A stretch of DNA of 51,213 nucleotides, taken from Candidatus Tanganyikabacteria bacterium (GTDB lineage Bacteria; Cyanobacteriota; Sericytochromatia; S15B-MN24; VGJW01). The notes under the pieces were generated by a model. That model searched no databases, was not told where the DNA came from, and saw nothing but the letters and a program-made list of their open reading frames with translations. Position numbers and translations under genes: made by a program. Positions within the stretch are counted from its first letter, which is position 1; each line of letters starts with the position of its first letter. This document shows, piece by piece, positions 35,730 through 47,941 of the stretch. The stretch lies in NCBI GenBank assembly GCA_016867235.1, contig VGJY01000009.1, forward strand, positions 1 through 51,213, in the 5' to 3' direction.

Positions 35730-36214
35730 ACTGGCTGACGGATCCCGGCCTCTGGGCGGGCATCAACTTCGCGATCCTGGTCTTCCTGATCGTGAAGTTC
35801 GGCGGCAAGCCGATCGCCGCCATGTTCAAGGCGCGGGAAGAGGAGATCGCCCGCACGGTCGCGGCGGCCGAGAAGGCGCTCTCCGAGGCGCAGAAGACGC
35901 TCGACGAGGCCAAGCACATCGAAGGCCAGGAGCAGTCCATCCTCGACAACGTGGCCGCCGGCGCCCGGACGCTCGCGGCCAGCCTGGCCGAGGACATCGA
36001 CAAGGAGTCCAAGGCCGAGGCGGATCACCTCAAGGCGGCCGCCCGGGCCGAAATCGACCGCGACAAGCACGCGCTCCTGTCCGAGTTGCGTGCGGCCTTG
36101 CTCAAGGAAGCGTTCGCCGAGGCCGAGCGCCGCATCGCGGCGGCGCTCACGCCCGATCGCCACCGCGAGCTGTTCGACGCCTTCGCACGGAAGGCCGGGG
36201 AGGTCAGGCCATGA
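35726..36214 (+). CDS. atpF: ATP synthase F0 subunit b
   Basis: The 162-residue second b-type stator subunit has membrane helix WAGINFAILVFLIVKFGGKPIAAMF and a coiled-coil body (EEEIARTVAAAEKALSEAQKTLDEAK). It would pair with b' and bind the delta subunit. It starts within the b' stop (ATGA). Its own stop overlaps a 13-codon mini-ORF that bridges to atpH. Confidence 0.93.
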   Translation: MNWLTDPGLWAGINFAILVFLIVKFGGKPIAAMFKAREEEIARTVAAAEKALSEAQKTLDEAKHIEGQEQSILDNVAAGARTLAASLAEDIDKESKAEADHLKAAARAEIDRDKHALLSELRAALLKEAFAEAERRIAAALTPDRHRELFDAFARKAGEVRP

Positions 36215-36252
36215 GCACGCGCCGGGTATCACCCATGGGAGGTTCCTTGTGA
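36211..36252 (+). CDS. 13-residue bridging mini-ORF between atpF and atpH
   Basis: The frame reads MSTRRVSPMGGSL. Its ATG overlaps the atpF stop (ATGA), and its TGA overlaps the GTG of atpH (GTGA). A GGGAGG lies 7-12 nt upstream. Its middle contains the GGAGG that serves atpH. It could keep ribosomes moving from atpF to atpH by re-initiation. It may not make a functional peptide. Confidence 0.4.
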   Translation: MSTRRVSPMGGSL

Positions 36253-36788
36253 GCCAGATCGTCGCGGATCGTTACGCCGAGGCGCTGTTCCAGCTCGCCA
36301 CCGAGCTGGACCTGGTCGACAGGCTCGACCAGGAGCTCACGGTCATCGCGCAGACCCTGGCGGAAAACGCCGAGCTGCGCCTGCTCGTCGAGCACCCGCT
36401 GGTGGCCCGGGCTGACAAGAAGAGCGTGGCGGTGAAGCTGTTCGAGCGGCACGTCCACGAGCTGACCCTCAACTTCCTGCAGTTGCTGTTCGACAAGGGC
36501 CGCGGCGGCGCCCTCGAACTCATCCAGAGCCGCTACCACCACCTGGCGAGCAGGCTGCAGAAGCGGCTGGTCGTGCAGGTGACGACCGCCGTTCCGATTC
36601 CCAACGAGGACGTCGAGAAGTTCCGCGAGCGCCTCGAGAAGGCGTGGGATCGGCTCGTCGAAATCGAGCCCCACATCGATCCGGCCGTGCTGGGCGGCGC
36701 CCGCATGAAGGTCGAGGATCAGGTCGTGGACGGCAGCTTGAAGGGGGCGCTCGACAAGCTTCGCCAGGACATGATGCGTTCCGCGTAA
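36249..36788 (+). CDS. atpH: ATP synthase F1 subunit delta
   Basis: The 179-residue protein links F1 to the peripheral stalk. The N-terminal helical domain begins IVADRYAEALFQLATELDLVDRLDQELT, and the C-terminal signature is the family's IDPAVLGGARMKVEDQVVDGSLKGALDKLRQDM. The GTG start has GGAGG 7 nt upstream. The frame upstream of the GTG is open only by chance. Confidence 0.95.
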   Translation: MSQIVADRYAEALFQLATELDLVDRLDQELTVIAQTLAENAELRLLVEHPLVARADKKSVAVKLFERHVHELTLNFLQLLFDKGRGGALELIQSRYHHLASRLQKRLVVQVTTAVPIPNEDVEKFRERLEKAWDRLVEIEPHIDPAVLGGARMKVEDQVVDGSLKGALDKLRQDMMRSA

Positions 36789-36830
36789 AGTCGTAGAGAT
36801 AAGAAAGACCTTTAGAGGAGACCAAGAGAG

Positions 36831-38354
36831 ATGATCAGCATCCGCCCCGACGAGATTTCGGCGGTCATCAAGGAGCAGATCCAGAAGTACCAGGCCGAGC
36901 TGTCCGTCACGAACACGGGGACGGTGCTCGAGGTGGGCGACGGCATCGCCCGCGTCTACGGCTTGCAGAAGGCCATGGCCGGCGAGCTGGTCGATTTCGG
37001 CAACGACGTTTTCGGCATGGTGCTCGACCTGCTCGAGGATCACGTGGGCGTGGTCATCATGGGCGACTTCCGCAGGATCAAGGAGGGCGACACGGTCAAG
37101 ACGACCGGCCGCATCGCGTCGGTGCCCGTGGGCGAAGGCATGCTGGGCCGCGTGGTCAACGCCCTGGGCATGCCGATCGACGGCCGTGGCCCCATCGCCG
37201 GCGAGGACTTCTCGCGCATCGATCGCAAGGCGCCCGGCATCGTGGCCCGCAAGCCCGTGCACCAGCCGGTGCAGACGGGCCTGATGGGCATCGACTCGAT
37301 GATCCCCATCGGCCGCGGGCAGCGCGAGTTGATCATCGGCGATCGCCAGACGGGCAAGACGGCCATCGCCATCGACACGATCATCAACCAGAAGGGCAAG
37401 GACATGATCTGCGTCTACGTCGCGGTGGGCCAGAAGGCCTCCACCGTGGCGCGGGTCATCAAGGCCCTCGAGGATCACGGCGCGATGGACTACACGATCG
37501 TCGTCAACGCGGACGCCGACGAGGTCGCGCCGATGCAGTACATCGCGCCGATGTCCGGGTGCGCCATCGGCGAGTACTTCATGGAGCGCGGCAAGCACGT
37601 CCTGTGCGTGTACGACGACCTCACCAAGCAGGCCTGGGCGTACCGCGAGATGTCGCTGCTGCTGCGCCGCCCGCCGGGCCGCGAAGCTTACCCCGGCGAC
37701 GTGTTCTACCTCCACAGCCGCCTGCTGGAGCGGGCCGCCAAGTTCAACGACGAGAAGGGCGGCGGCTCCCTGACGGCGCTGCCCATCATCGAGACGCAGG
37801 CCGGCGACGTGTCGGCCTACATTCCGACCAACGTCATCTCCATCACCGACGGCCAGATCTTCCTCGAGACCGATCTGTTCAACGCCGGCATCCGCCCGGC
37901 GCTCAACGTCGGCATCTCGGTCTCCCGGGTCGGCGGCAACGCCCAGACCAAGGCGATGAAGAAGGTCGCCGGCAAGCTCCGGCTCGAGCTCGCGCAGTAC
38001 CGCGAGCTGGCCGCCTTCGCGCAGTTCGCCTCGGAGCTCGACAAGGCCACCCAGGCGCAGCTGGCACGCGGCCAGCGCCTCACCGAACTGCTCAAGCAGC
38101 CGCAGTACTCGCCGCTCAGCGTCGGCCAGCAGGTCACGCTCATCTGGGCGGCGACCAACGGCCTGATGGACGATGTCCCCGTCAACCAGATCACCCGCTT
38201 CAAGACGGAGCTCCTGGCCTACCTCAAGGCCAACAAGAGCGACCTGGTCGAGGGCATCACGGCCAAGGGGACCTTCGAGGAAGGCGACGCCAAGGGCATC
38301 GAGGAAGCGGTCAAGGCCTTCAAGAGCACGATGTTCTCTGGCGTGGGCCACTAG
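36831..38354 (+). CDS. atpA: ATP synthase F1 subunit alpha
   Basis: The 507-residue protein is a complete alpha subunit. It has the non-catalytic nucleotide site with P-loop GDRQTGKT (170-177), the segments [37 protein letters not shown] and [33 protein letters not shown], and the alpha C-terminal helical domain. GAGGAGACC stands before the ATG. A 42-bp gap separates it from atpH, the largest within the core F1 genes. Confidence 0.98.
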   Translation: MISIRPDEISAVIKEQIQKYQAELSVTNTGTVLEVGDGIARVYGLQKAMAGELVDFGNDVFGMVLDLLEDHVGVVIMGDFRRIKEGDTVKTTGRIASVPVGEGMLGRVVNALGMPIDGRGPIAGEDFSRIDRKAPGIVARKPVHQPVQTGLMGIDSMIPIGRGQRELIIGDRQTGKTAIAIDTIINQKGKDMICVYVAVGQKASTVARVIKALEDHGAMDYTIVVNADADEVAPMQYIAPMSGCAIGEYFMERGKHVLCVYDDLTKQAWAYREMSLLLRRPPGREAYPGDVFYLHSRLLERAAKFNDEKGGGSLTALPIIETQAGDVSAYIPTNVISITDGQIFLETDLFNAGIRPALNVGISVSRVGGNAQTKAMKKVAGKLRLELAQYRELAAFAQFASELDKATQAQLARGQRLTELLKQPQYSPLSVGQQVTLIWAATNGLMDDVPVNQITRFKTELLAYLKANKSDLVEGITAKGTFEEGDAKGIEEAVKAFKSTMFSGVGH

Positions 38355-38372
38355 GGGCGCGGCAGGCCGAAG

Positions 38373-40761
<2,389 letters not shown>

Positions 40762-40765
40762 TCTC

Positions 40766-41182
40766 ATGCCAATCACGCTCGAAATCATCACCCCGGATCG
40801 CGTGGTCATGCGCGAGCCCGTGGACTTCGTACAGGCGCGGGGCGAAGAAGGGGAGCTGGGCATCCTGCCCGGCCACACCCCCTTCTTCACCTCGCTCGCG
40901 ACCGATCTGCTGCTGGTCCGCAGGGGCCAGGACGAGGAGATCGTGGCCGTGATGGGCGGCTTCATGGAAGTCCGCCCCGATCACGTCACGGTGCTGTCCC
41001 CCGCCGCCGAGCGCGCCGCGGAGATCGACGAGTTGCGGGCGAAGGAAGCCGAGGGGCGCGCCAAGGTCGTGGTCGACCGCGAGCGCACGGCCGAGGCGGA
41101 GGCCGCCCTGTCCCGCGCCCTGGTCCGTCTACGGGCCATCGAGCTGGTCGGGCTCTCCAGGAAGCTCAGGAAGCAGGGCTAG
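40766..41182 (+). CDS. atpC: ATP synthase F1 subunit epsilon
   Basis: The 138-residue protein has the N-terminal beta-sandwich (LEIITPDRVVMREPVDFVQARGEEGELGILPGHTPFFTSL, VMGGFMEVRPDHVTVL) and a C-terminal two-helix domain (ERAAEIDELRAKEAEGRAKVVVDRERTAEAEAALSRALVRLRAIEL), the part that can act as a brake on ATP hydrolysis. It closes the ATP synthase cluster. Its stop shares CTAG with the stop of the convergent regulator gene. Confidence 0.95.
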   Translation: MPITLEIITPDRVVMREPVDFVQARGEEGELGILPGHTPFFTSLATDLLLVRRGQDEEIVAVMGGFMEVRPDHVTVLSPAAERAAEIDELRAKEAEGRAKVVVDRERTAEAEAALSRALVRLRAIELVGLSRKLRKQG

Positions 41183-41898
41183 CCCAGCTTGGCGGCCGGC
41201 GCGGCCTCCCCGAGTTCCAGCCGGTAGCCCACGCGCGGCACGTTGACCAGGAAGCGGGGCCGGGTCGGATCCGGCTCGACCTTCTGGCGCAGGTGGCGCA
41301 CGTGGGTGCGCACGACCTCGGGGTTGCCGCGGCGCGGCGGGTAGCCCAGGGCCTCCACGAGCAGCTCTTCCGTCGTGGACGGCCGTCCAGGCCGGCGCAC
41401 GAGGTACTCCAGGATCGCCGTCTCGCGCGGGGTGAGCGGATCGCGTCGCATGTCTTCCAGCAAGACATGGTGGGCGTCGAAATCCAGGACCCTGTCCCCC
41501 AGTTCGAGGCGGCGGACGCCCGCCTGCCGCGTCGCGCGGCGGAGGTGGGCGCGAACGCGGAGCAGGTACTCGCGCTCGTCCATCGGCAGGGGCAGTACGT
41601 CGCTGGCGCCGGCCTCGAAGGCTTCGTAGACGTCCACGGGCGTCGCGCCGCACGCCGCCACGAGGGCGCCGAGATGGCGGTAGCGCCGGTCGGCGCGGAG
41701 GCGGGCCACGGCACCGCGGCCGTCGGGACCCGCGATCTCGACTATCGCCAGCGCGTACAGCCGCGGATCCGCGAGGGCCGTCTCGGTTTCCCCTCCCAGG
41801 CGAGCCGCCACGTACGGGACTCCCGCCGCCGCGAGGACATCGGCCGAATAGGATGTCCAGGCGTCCGGAGACGTGATGATCAGGACACGGTTTTGCAT
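41179..41898 (-). CDS. OmpR/PhoB-type regulator with degenerate receiver (Glu in place of Asp)
   Basis: The 239-residue protein has a receiver-like N-terminal domain (1-120) and a winged helix (about 130-230: PLTPRETAILEYLVRRPGRPSTTEELLVEALGYPP, VRTHVRHLRQKVEPDPTRPRFLVNVPRVGYRLE). At the phospho-acceptor site the sequence is LAIVEIAGPDGRG, with Glu where Asp is expected; the N-terminal acidic pocket is also missing (IITSPDAW). It may therefore act without phosphorylation. GGAGGGAG precedes the ATG at 41898. It is paralogous to the divergent gene at 42064: the winged helices share GYPPR-GNPE-VRTHVR-LRQK. The two flank a 20-bp palindrome. Confidence 0.85.
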   Translation of the reverse strand: MQNRVLIITSPDAWTSYSADVLAAAGVPYVAARLGGETETALADPRLYALAIVEIAGPDGRGAVARLRADRRYRHLGALVAACGATPVDVYEAFEAGASDVLPLPMDEREYLLRVRAHLRRATRQAGVRRLELGDRVLDFDAHHVLLEDMRRDPLTPRETAILEYLVRRPGRPSTTEELLVEALGYPPRRGNPEVVRTHVRHLRQKVEPDPTRPRFLVNVPRVGYRLELGEAAPAAKLG

Positions 41899-41953
41899 AT
41901 CCCCAACTCTCCCTCCTCGGAGTTCCCACCCTAGCGATGGAACACCTTGATCG

Positions 41954-41973
41954 GCACCGGCGCGCGCCGGTGC
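41954..41973. promoter_or_regulatory. Perfect 20-bp palindrome between two divergent regulators
   Basis: The half-site GCACCGGCGC is followed directly by its reverse complement. It lies 55 bp before the minus-strand regulator gene and 90 bp before the plus-strand one. It is flanked by ACACC and GGTGT. It may be a shared operator or a cruciform; as a hairpin it lacks a loop of normal size unless the centre opens. Confidence 0.5.
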
Positions 41974-42063
41974 TTGGTGTGAAGAACGCGTGGTGAATAT
42001 CGGGTTCCCGTGAAGGCCACGCGAGCGCATGCTCGGTGAGAGGGTCGAAAGGAGGGGGTGGAG

Positions 42064-42774
42064 ATGGTCAAGCACGTCCTGGTGGTCGAGGAGGATCCGC
42101 GCGAGCGGCGATTGCTCGAGTTCTTCCTGACGCGTGCCGAATTCGAGGTCGAAGTCGTGGCGGAGGCTGGCGCCGCGATCATGGCGATGCGCGCGCGGCC
42201 GGCCGCCGCCGCGATCGTCTCCTTTGGCGAGCAGGCTTGCGGAATCGAGCTCTGCCGCGCGCTGCTCGACGCGAGGAGCGGTGGACCGGAAGTGCCGGTG
42301 ATCGTGATCGGCGGTCCGGAGGCCTCGCCGGAGGAACGTTGCCGCTGCTTCGAGTGTGGCGTCTGGGACTTCATGCCCAGGCCGGTCGATCACGAGGAGC
42401 TGGTTTGGCGGCTGCGGGCGCACCTGCAGGGGGCGATGGCGGCGAGCCCGGCTCGCGACGTCGTGCAGGCGGGCGGAATGCAGCTCGATACGCGCAACCA
42501 CACCGTTTCCCTGGGCGGAGACCCGGTGATGTTGACACCCAACGAGTGCGCGATACTCCACAAGTTGCTGGAAGCGCCGGGTCGGGCGTTCGACGTCGAG
42601 ACGCTGCTGGTCGACGCTCTGGGGTACCCGCCGCGCCTCGGCAACCCCGAGATCGTGCGCACCCACGTGCGGAACCTCAGGCAGAAGCTCGAAGACGACC
42701 CGCGAGAGCCGAAATTGATCGTCAACCTGCCGCGTATCGGCTACGCGGTTCGCATCCAGGACACGGCCGTGTGA
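42064..42774 (+). CDS. OmpR/PhoB-type regulator with degenerate receiver
   Basis: The 236-residue paralogue of the gene at 41179-41898 has a receiver-like N-terminal part and a C-terminal winged helix (MLTPNECAILHKLLEAPGRAFDVETLLVDALGYPPRLGNPEIVRTHVRNLRQKLEDDPREPKLIVNLPRIGYAVRI). The acidic pocket EED (residues 9-11) is retained. The phospho-acceptor region reads AAIVSFGEQACGIELCR, so the Asp is lost (Val or Ser). The ATG at 42064 is used because AGGAGG lies 8 nt upstream; a GTG 6 nt earlier is possible. Phosphorylation-independent control is likely for both regulators. Confidence 0.85.
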   Translation: MVKHVLVVEEDPRERRLLEFFLTRAEFEVEVVAEAGAAIMAMRARPAAAAIVSFGEQACGIELCRALLDARSGGPEVPVIVIGGPEASPEERCRCFECGVWDFMPRPVDHEELVWRLRAHLQGAMAASPARDVVQAGGMQLDTRNHTVSLGGDPVMLTPNECAILHKLLEAPGRAFDVETLLVDALGYPPRLGNPEIVRTHVRNLRQKLEDDPREPKLIVNLPRIGYAVRIQDTAV

Positions 42775-42870
42775 TCGTCACGCAATCTTGGGCGAAGCGC
42801 GCCTATGGAGGCAAAGCGGACGAGCGGTAGGTTCGTCATCGTGGACGTGCCCCCAAGGGAGGGACTGCGA

Positions 42871-43683
42871 GTGGCGAGTCGGACCCAGCCTTTGACGGTA
42901 ACCATCGTCAGAACCGGACGGCGCCAGGCCGGACCGCTCACCTTGCCTGTGGAACTTCGGGGGGACGATGCGGCGCGACCGACCGGCAAATCGTCGTCGG
43001 TCCGCCGGATTTCAGGCCTCGGGTCACTCCTGGGGCAAGCCCAGGGTACCGTTGTGGGTGGGTCACTCCTGGGGCAAGCCCAGGGTTCCGTTTCCCGGGC
43101 CCGGGTCTGGGAGATCGGGGCCGGCGGCCTGCTGGCCGGTCTGGCCGGTAGCTTGCTGGCAGGGGCATTGCCGCTCCCCGATCCGCTCACGTCCGGTCCC
43201 GCAGGAATAGCCCGCGCGTTGCTCTGGCTGGGCGGAGCCGGAGGCCTCGTGGGCGCCTGCATCGGCGGCCTGGTCGGGGCGGCCCACGCTGGGCGAATCC
43301 CCGTCGTGGCTGCCCGCGGCCTGATCGCCGCCGCCTGGGGCCTGTGGGTCGGCGCCCTCGGCGCGATTGCCATCACCCTGGCCGCACACCGGCTGTGGAG
43401 TGCCCTCGATCTCTCCGGCCCCGTGGCCTCCCTGCCCCCTGGGCCGCTGGCGATGGGTCCCGTGGCCTGGGTAGCGGCGATCGCGCTGTGGGCCGGCCTG
43501 CTGGGCCTGCTCCTCCCCTTCGCGCCCGGCCGGCCGGGCGGGCGACCGGCTGTCGCCGGCGCCTGCGGGGGCGCCGCGGGCATCGTGGGCGGCGCCGTGG
43601 CCGCTTTCACGGGCCTGGTCGCGCCGGCGGCCCTGCTGGTCGGGGCGGCGATCGCCCTGGCGGGCGCCCGGGAGCAGGAATGA
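42871..43683 (+). CDS. Membrane protein with in-frame repeat-derived peptide
   Basis: The 270-residue product has a cytoplasmic N-terminal part and about 6-7 membrane segments rich in Gly/Ala/Leu (GAGGLLAGLAGSLLAGALPLP, ALLWLGGAGGLVGACIGGLVGAA, GLIAAAWGLWVGALGAIAITLAA). Just before the first helix the peptide GSLLGQAQG occurs twice, 13 residues apart, encoded by two tandem copies of the dispersed palindromic repeat. I do not recognise the family. GTG at 42871 is chosen for its AAGGGAGGG; an in-frame ATG at 42805 would add 22 residues but has no Shine-Dalgarno site. It is coupled by ATGA to the next gene. Confidence 0.65.
   Translation: MASRTQPLTVTIVRTGRRQAGPLTLPVELRGDDAARPTGKSSSVRRISGLGSLLGQAQGTVVGGSLLGQAQGSVSRARVWEIGAGGLLAGLAGSLLAGALPLPDPLTSGPAGIARALLWLGGAGGLVGACIGGLVGAAHAGRIPVVAARGLIAAAWGLWVGALGAIAITLAAHRLWSALDLSGPVASLPPGPLAMGPVAWVAAIALWAGLLGLLLPFAPGRPGGRPAVAGACGGAAGIVGGAVAAFTGLVAPAALLVGAAIALAGAREQE
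43021..43085. repeat. Dispersed palindromic repeat, two tandem copies inside a gene
   Basis: Copies of 26 bp begin at 43021 and 43060, spaced exactly 39 bp (13 codons) apart. Each reads GGGTCACTCC, then TGGGGCAAGCCCAGGG, the reverse complement of the unit at 15147 with CCTGGG arms. They keep the reading frame of the host gene open. Confidence 0.75.
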
Positions 43684-43910
43684 CGTACGAGGCGGTCTTC
43701 GCCTGCGCGGCCTGCGATCGGGAGATCCCCTTCCCGCTGACGGCTTGCCGGCGGTGCGAGGCGGCGCCTTTCCCGGCGGCCGGCTCGTCCGGGGAGGAGC
43801 TCCTCGCCTCGGCAGAAGAGTCCTCGGCGGCGGCCTGGCATGGGGTGGCGCTGGCCTGCGGCGCTCTGGCGAGCGGCTGGGTCGTCGTGGCGATCGCGAC
43901 CCTGAACTGA
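43680..43910 (+). CDS. Small zinc-ribbon membrane protein
   Basis: The 76-residue protein has two Cys pairs at the N-terminus (CAAC and CRRC, separated by 12 residues), as in a zinc ribbon, and one membrane helix near the C-terminus (GVALACGALASGWVVVAIATL). Its ATG overlaps the stop of the upstream membrane-protein gene, so the two are probably made together and may interact. The family is unknown. Confidence 0.65.
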   Translation: MTYEAVFACAACDREIPFPLTACRRCEAAPFPAAGSSGEELLASAEESSAAAWHGVALACGALASGWVVVAIATLN

Positions 43911-43927
43911 CGGGAATCTCCCCTGTT

Positions 43928-43957
43928 CTTAAACCATCGCTAGCCGCCGCTTTACCG
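43928..43957 (+). promoter_or_regulatory. Pho-box-like 11-bp-period repeats
   Basis: TTAAACC (43929), CTAGCC (43940) and TTTACC (43951) start 11 bp apart in the context CTTAAACC, GCTAGCCG, GCTTTACC. They lie about 100-125 nt before the glycine-zipper gene. The middle unit is degenerate. Confidence 0.35.
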
Positions 43958-43989
43958 ATTACGGCTTCTTAACGCCCGACCACTAGTTC

Positions 43990-44018
43990 GGAACCCCGGG
44001 CTTGCCCCGGGAGACCCA
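43990..44018. repeat. Dispersed palindromic repeat, copy in an intergenic region
   Basis: GGAACCCCGGG-CTTGC-CCCGGG followed by AGACCCA matches the unit at 15147-15177 closely, in the same orientation, and lies 36 bp before the next start codon. Confidence 0.75.
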
Positions 44019-44054
44019 GACAGAGAACCCAGAGTTTCCGAGGTGGTGAACGAC

Positions 44055-44732
44055 GTGGCGATCCAGATGACGCAACCGGTGGCCGGCGGCACGATTGCTC
44101 CCGAGGCCAGGCCCGGCGCCTTCACGATCAACGTGATCCCCGCGATCACCCCCTTGAAGATGGTTCCGGACATGATGAACCGGGCGGCCTACTCGGCGGT
44201 GAAGGGATCGGGCGACGCCGCCCTGGCGCTCCGGGCCGGGGCACAGGGCCTTAACGGCCTGCGCCCGACGTTCGGGTCGGCGCTGATGCAGGCGCTCAAT
44301 CCGCTGAACCTCTTCCGCAGCCTCAAGTTCGGCGCCATCGTGTCGTTCCCCCTGGCGTTCATCCAGAACTTCATCGACCACAAGAACGGCAAGATAAGCC
44401 AGCAGCAGATGCTTGCCGGCACGGTCGCCGACGGCATCGGCTACACCGTGGCCGGTTCCCTCGGCACCATCGTCGGCGGCCTGATCGGGTCGATCGTGCC
44501 CTTCGGCGGCACGCTCATCGGCATGCTGGTCGGCGGCGGCGTCGGCATCCTGCTGGGCAACCTCTACGACCAGACGCTCAAGCCGAGCTTCACGAAGGAC
44601 ATCGAGGCGAAGATGTTCGGCGGCGGCAACGCCGTGCCGCCGACCCCGCAGTTCGGGCAGCCCGCTCCGGTCTATGCGCCGGCTCCCGCGCCCGCCTACG
44701 GCGCTCCGACGCCTCCGCAGCTGTACCGGTAG
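44055..44732 (+). CDS. Glycine-zipper protein with Pro-rich tail
   Basis: The 225-residue protein has a central glycine-zipper membrane region (GTVADGIGYTVAGSLGTIVGGLIGSIVPFGGTLIGMLVGGGVGILLGNLYD, about 125-175). It has no signal peptide; a polar N-terminus precedes and a Pro/Ala/Tyr-rich tail (QPAPVYAPAPAPAYGAP) follows. The layout resembles that of the protein at 7315-8064 and of proteins that sit on or in membranes as oligomers. GTG at 44055 has GAGGTGG 8 nt upstream; GTG codons at 44043 and 44046 are alternatives. The family is unknown. Confidence 0.65.
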   Translation: MAIQMTQPVAGGTIAPEARPGAFTINVIPAITPLKMVPDMMNRAAYSAVKGSGDAALALRAGAQGLNGLRPTFGSALMQALNPLNLFRSLKFGAIVSFPLAFIQNFIDHKNGKISQQQMLAGTVADGIGYTVAGSLGTIVGGLIGSIVPFGGTLIGMLVGGGVGILLGNLYDQTLKPSFTKDIEAKMFGGGNAVPPTPQFGQPAPVYAPAPAPAYGAPTPPQLYR

Positions 44733-44734
44733 GG

Positions 44735-45544
44735 TCAGGCGACCGGCAGCGGTTCGAGCTGAGCCAGGATGTCCGGGTAGACGTCCCGGACGAAGAGGTG
44801 GACCAGGTCGGGATCGAAGTGGATCCCCGCCAGACGCTGCAGTTCGGCCAGGGCGTCCTGCGGGTCGAGGGCCTCGCGGTACGGGCGGCGATGGGTGAGC
44901 GCCTCGAACGTGTCGGCCAGGCCGAGGATCTGCGCGGGGAGCGGGATCTGGTCGCCCACCAGGCCATCGGGATAGCCCGACCCGTCGTAGCGCTCGTGGT
45001 GCCACCGCACCCAGCAGGCTACCTGGGGATCGGGCGCGATTTCGCGGGCCAGGCGCTCGCCGCGGGCCACGTGTTCGGGCAGGCGGGCCCGCAGGTCGGC
45101 GGTGAGCTGCCCGGGGAAGGCCAGGTCCACGTCCCAGTCCTCGATGCCCGCGTCATGCAGGTGACCCGCCTCGTACAATCCGGCGAGGACATCCGGGGAC
45201 AGGCCCGCCGCGCCGCCCAGGCGCCTGGCGAGGTCGGCCACCCGGGCCGCATGGGCTTCGTCGTAGCCTTCGGCGCACGACGCATGCCGCCCGATGGCCA
45301 CCGGGTCGGTGCCCATCGGGGTGTGCAGCCACTCCATGTCCGGCGCGTCGAGGAGCGCGCCCTTCTCGACCAGCCAGTCCCAGACGCCGCGGCCTATGGG
45401 ATGGCGGCGGAGCGGCTGGAGGCGGATGGTCAGCTCGTACTTGTTGCGCGGAACGTACTCGCCCCACAGGAGAAAGGCCGCATAGGTGGCGGCACCCGCG
45501 ATGCAGAGGCCGCCCAGGACGCTAACCAGGTGTCCGGTAACCAT
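44735..45544 (-). CDS. HD-GYP domain phosphodiesterase with N-terminal membrane helix
   Basis: The 269-residue protein begins with one membrane helix (LVSVLGGLCIAGAATYAAFLLWG) and a linker. The HD-GYP domain follows from about residue 95: the metal pair HD in GHLHDAGIED, then WHHERYDGSGYPDGL with GYP, and GLADTFEALTHRRPYREAL. HD-GYP enzymes hydrolyse cyclic di-GMP (some act on cGAMP). No receiver or other sensor domain is visible. TAAGAT lies 9 nt before the ATG, without a Shine-Dalgarno site. The GGDEF cyclase gene lies 2.4 kb upstream, separated by the pyrophosphatase gene. Confidence 0.92.
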   Translation of the reverse strand: MVTGHLVSVLGGLCIAGAATYAAFLLWGEYVPRNKYELTIRLQPLRRHPIGRGVWDWLVEKGALLDAPDMEWLHTPMGTDPVAIGRHASCAEGYDEAHAARVADLARRLGGAAGLSPDVLAGLYEAGHLHDAGIEDWDVDLAFPGQLTADLRARLPEHVARGERLAREIAPDPQVACWVRWHHERYDGSGYPDGLVGDQIPLPAQILGLADTFEALTHRRPYREALDPQDALAELQRLAGIHFDPDLVHLFVRDVYPDILAQLEPLPVA

Positions 45545-45553
45545 GGCGACGGG

Positions 45554-45559
45554 ATCTTA
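45554..45559 (-). promoter_or_regulatory. -10 box (TAAGAT), possible leaderless start
   Basis: TAAGAT on the minus strand ends 9 nt before the ATG at 45544 of the HD-GYP gene. Confidence 0.5.
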
Positions 45560-45616
45560 GCATTGGACGGCAGATCCGGTCTGTGATCGCCGGTCGGCCG
45601 GAGCCGCCGGGGTGCC

Positions 45617-47878
<2,262 letters not shown>

Positions 47879-47941
47879 CGTCGGTGTCTCCATGCGGATC
47901 CGCTGGCGATGCCGAGAATCGGCTCTTGGCGGGGATCCGGG

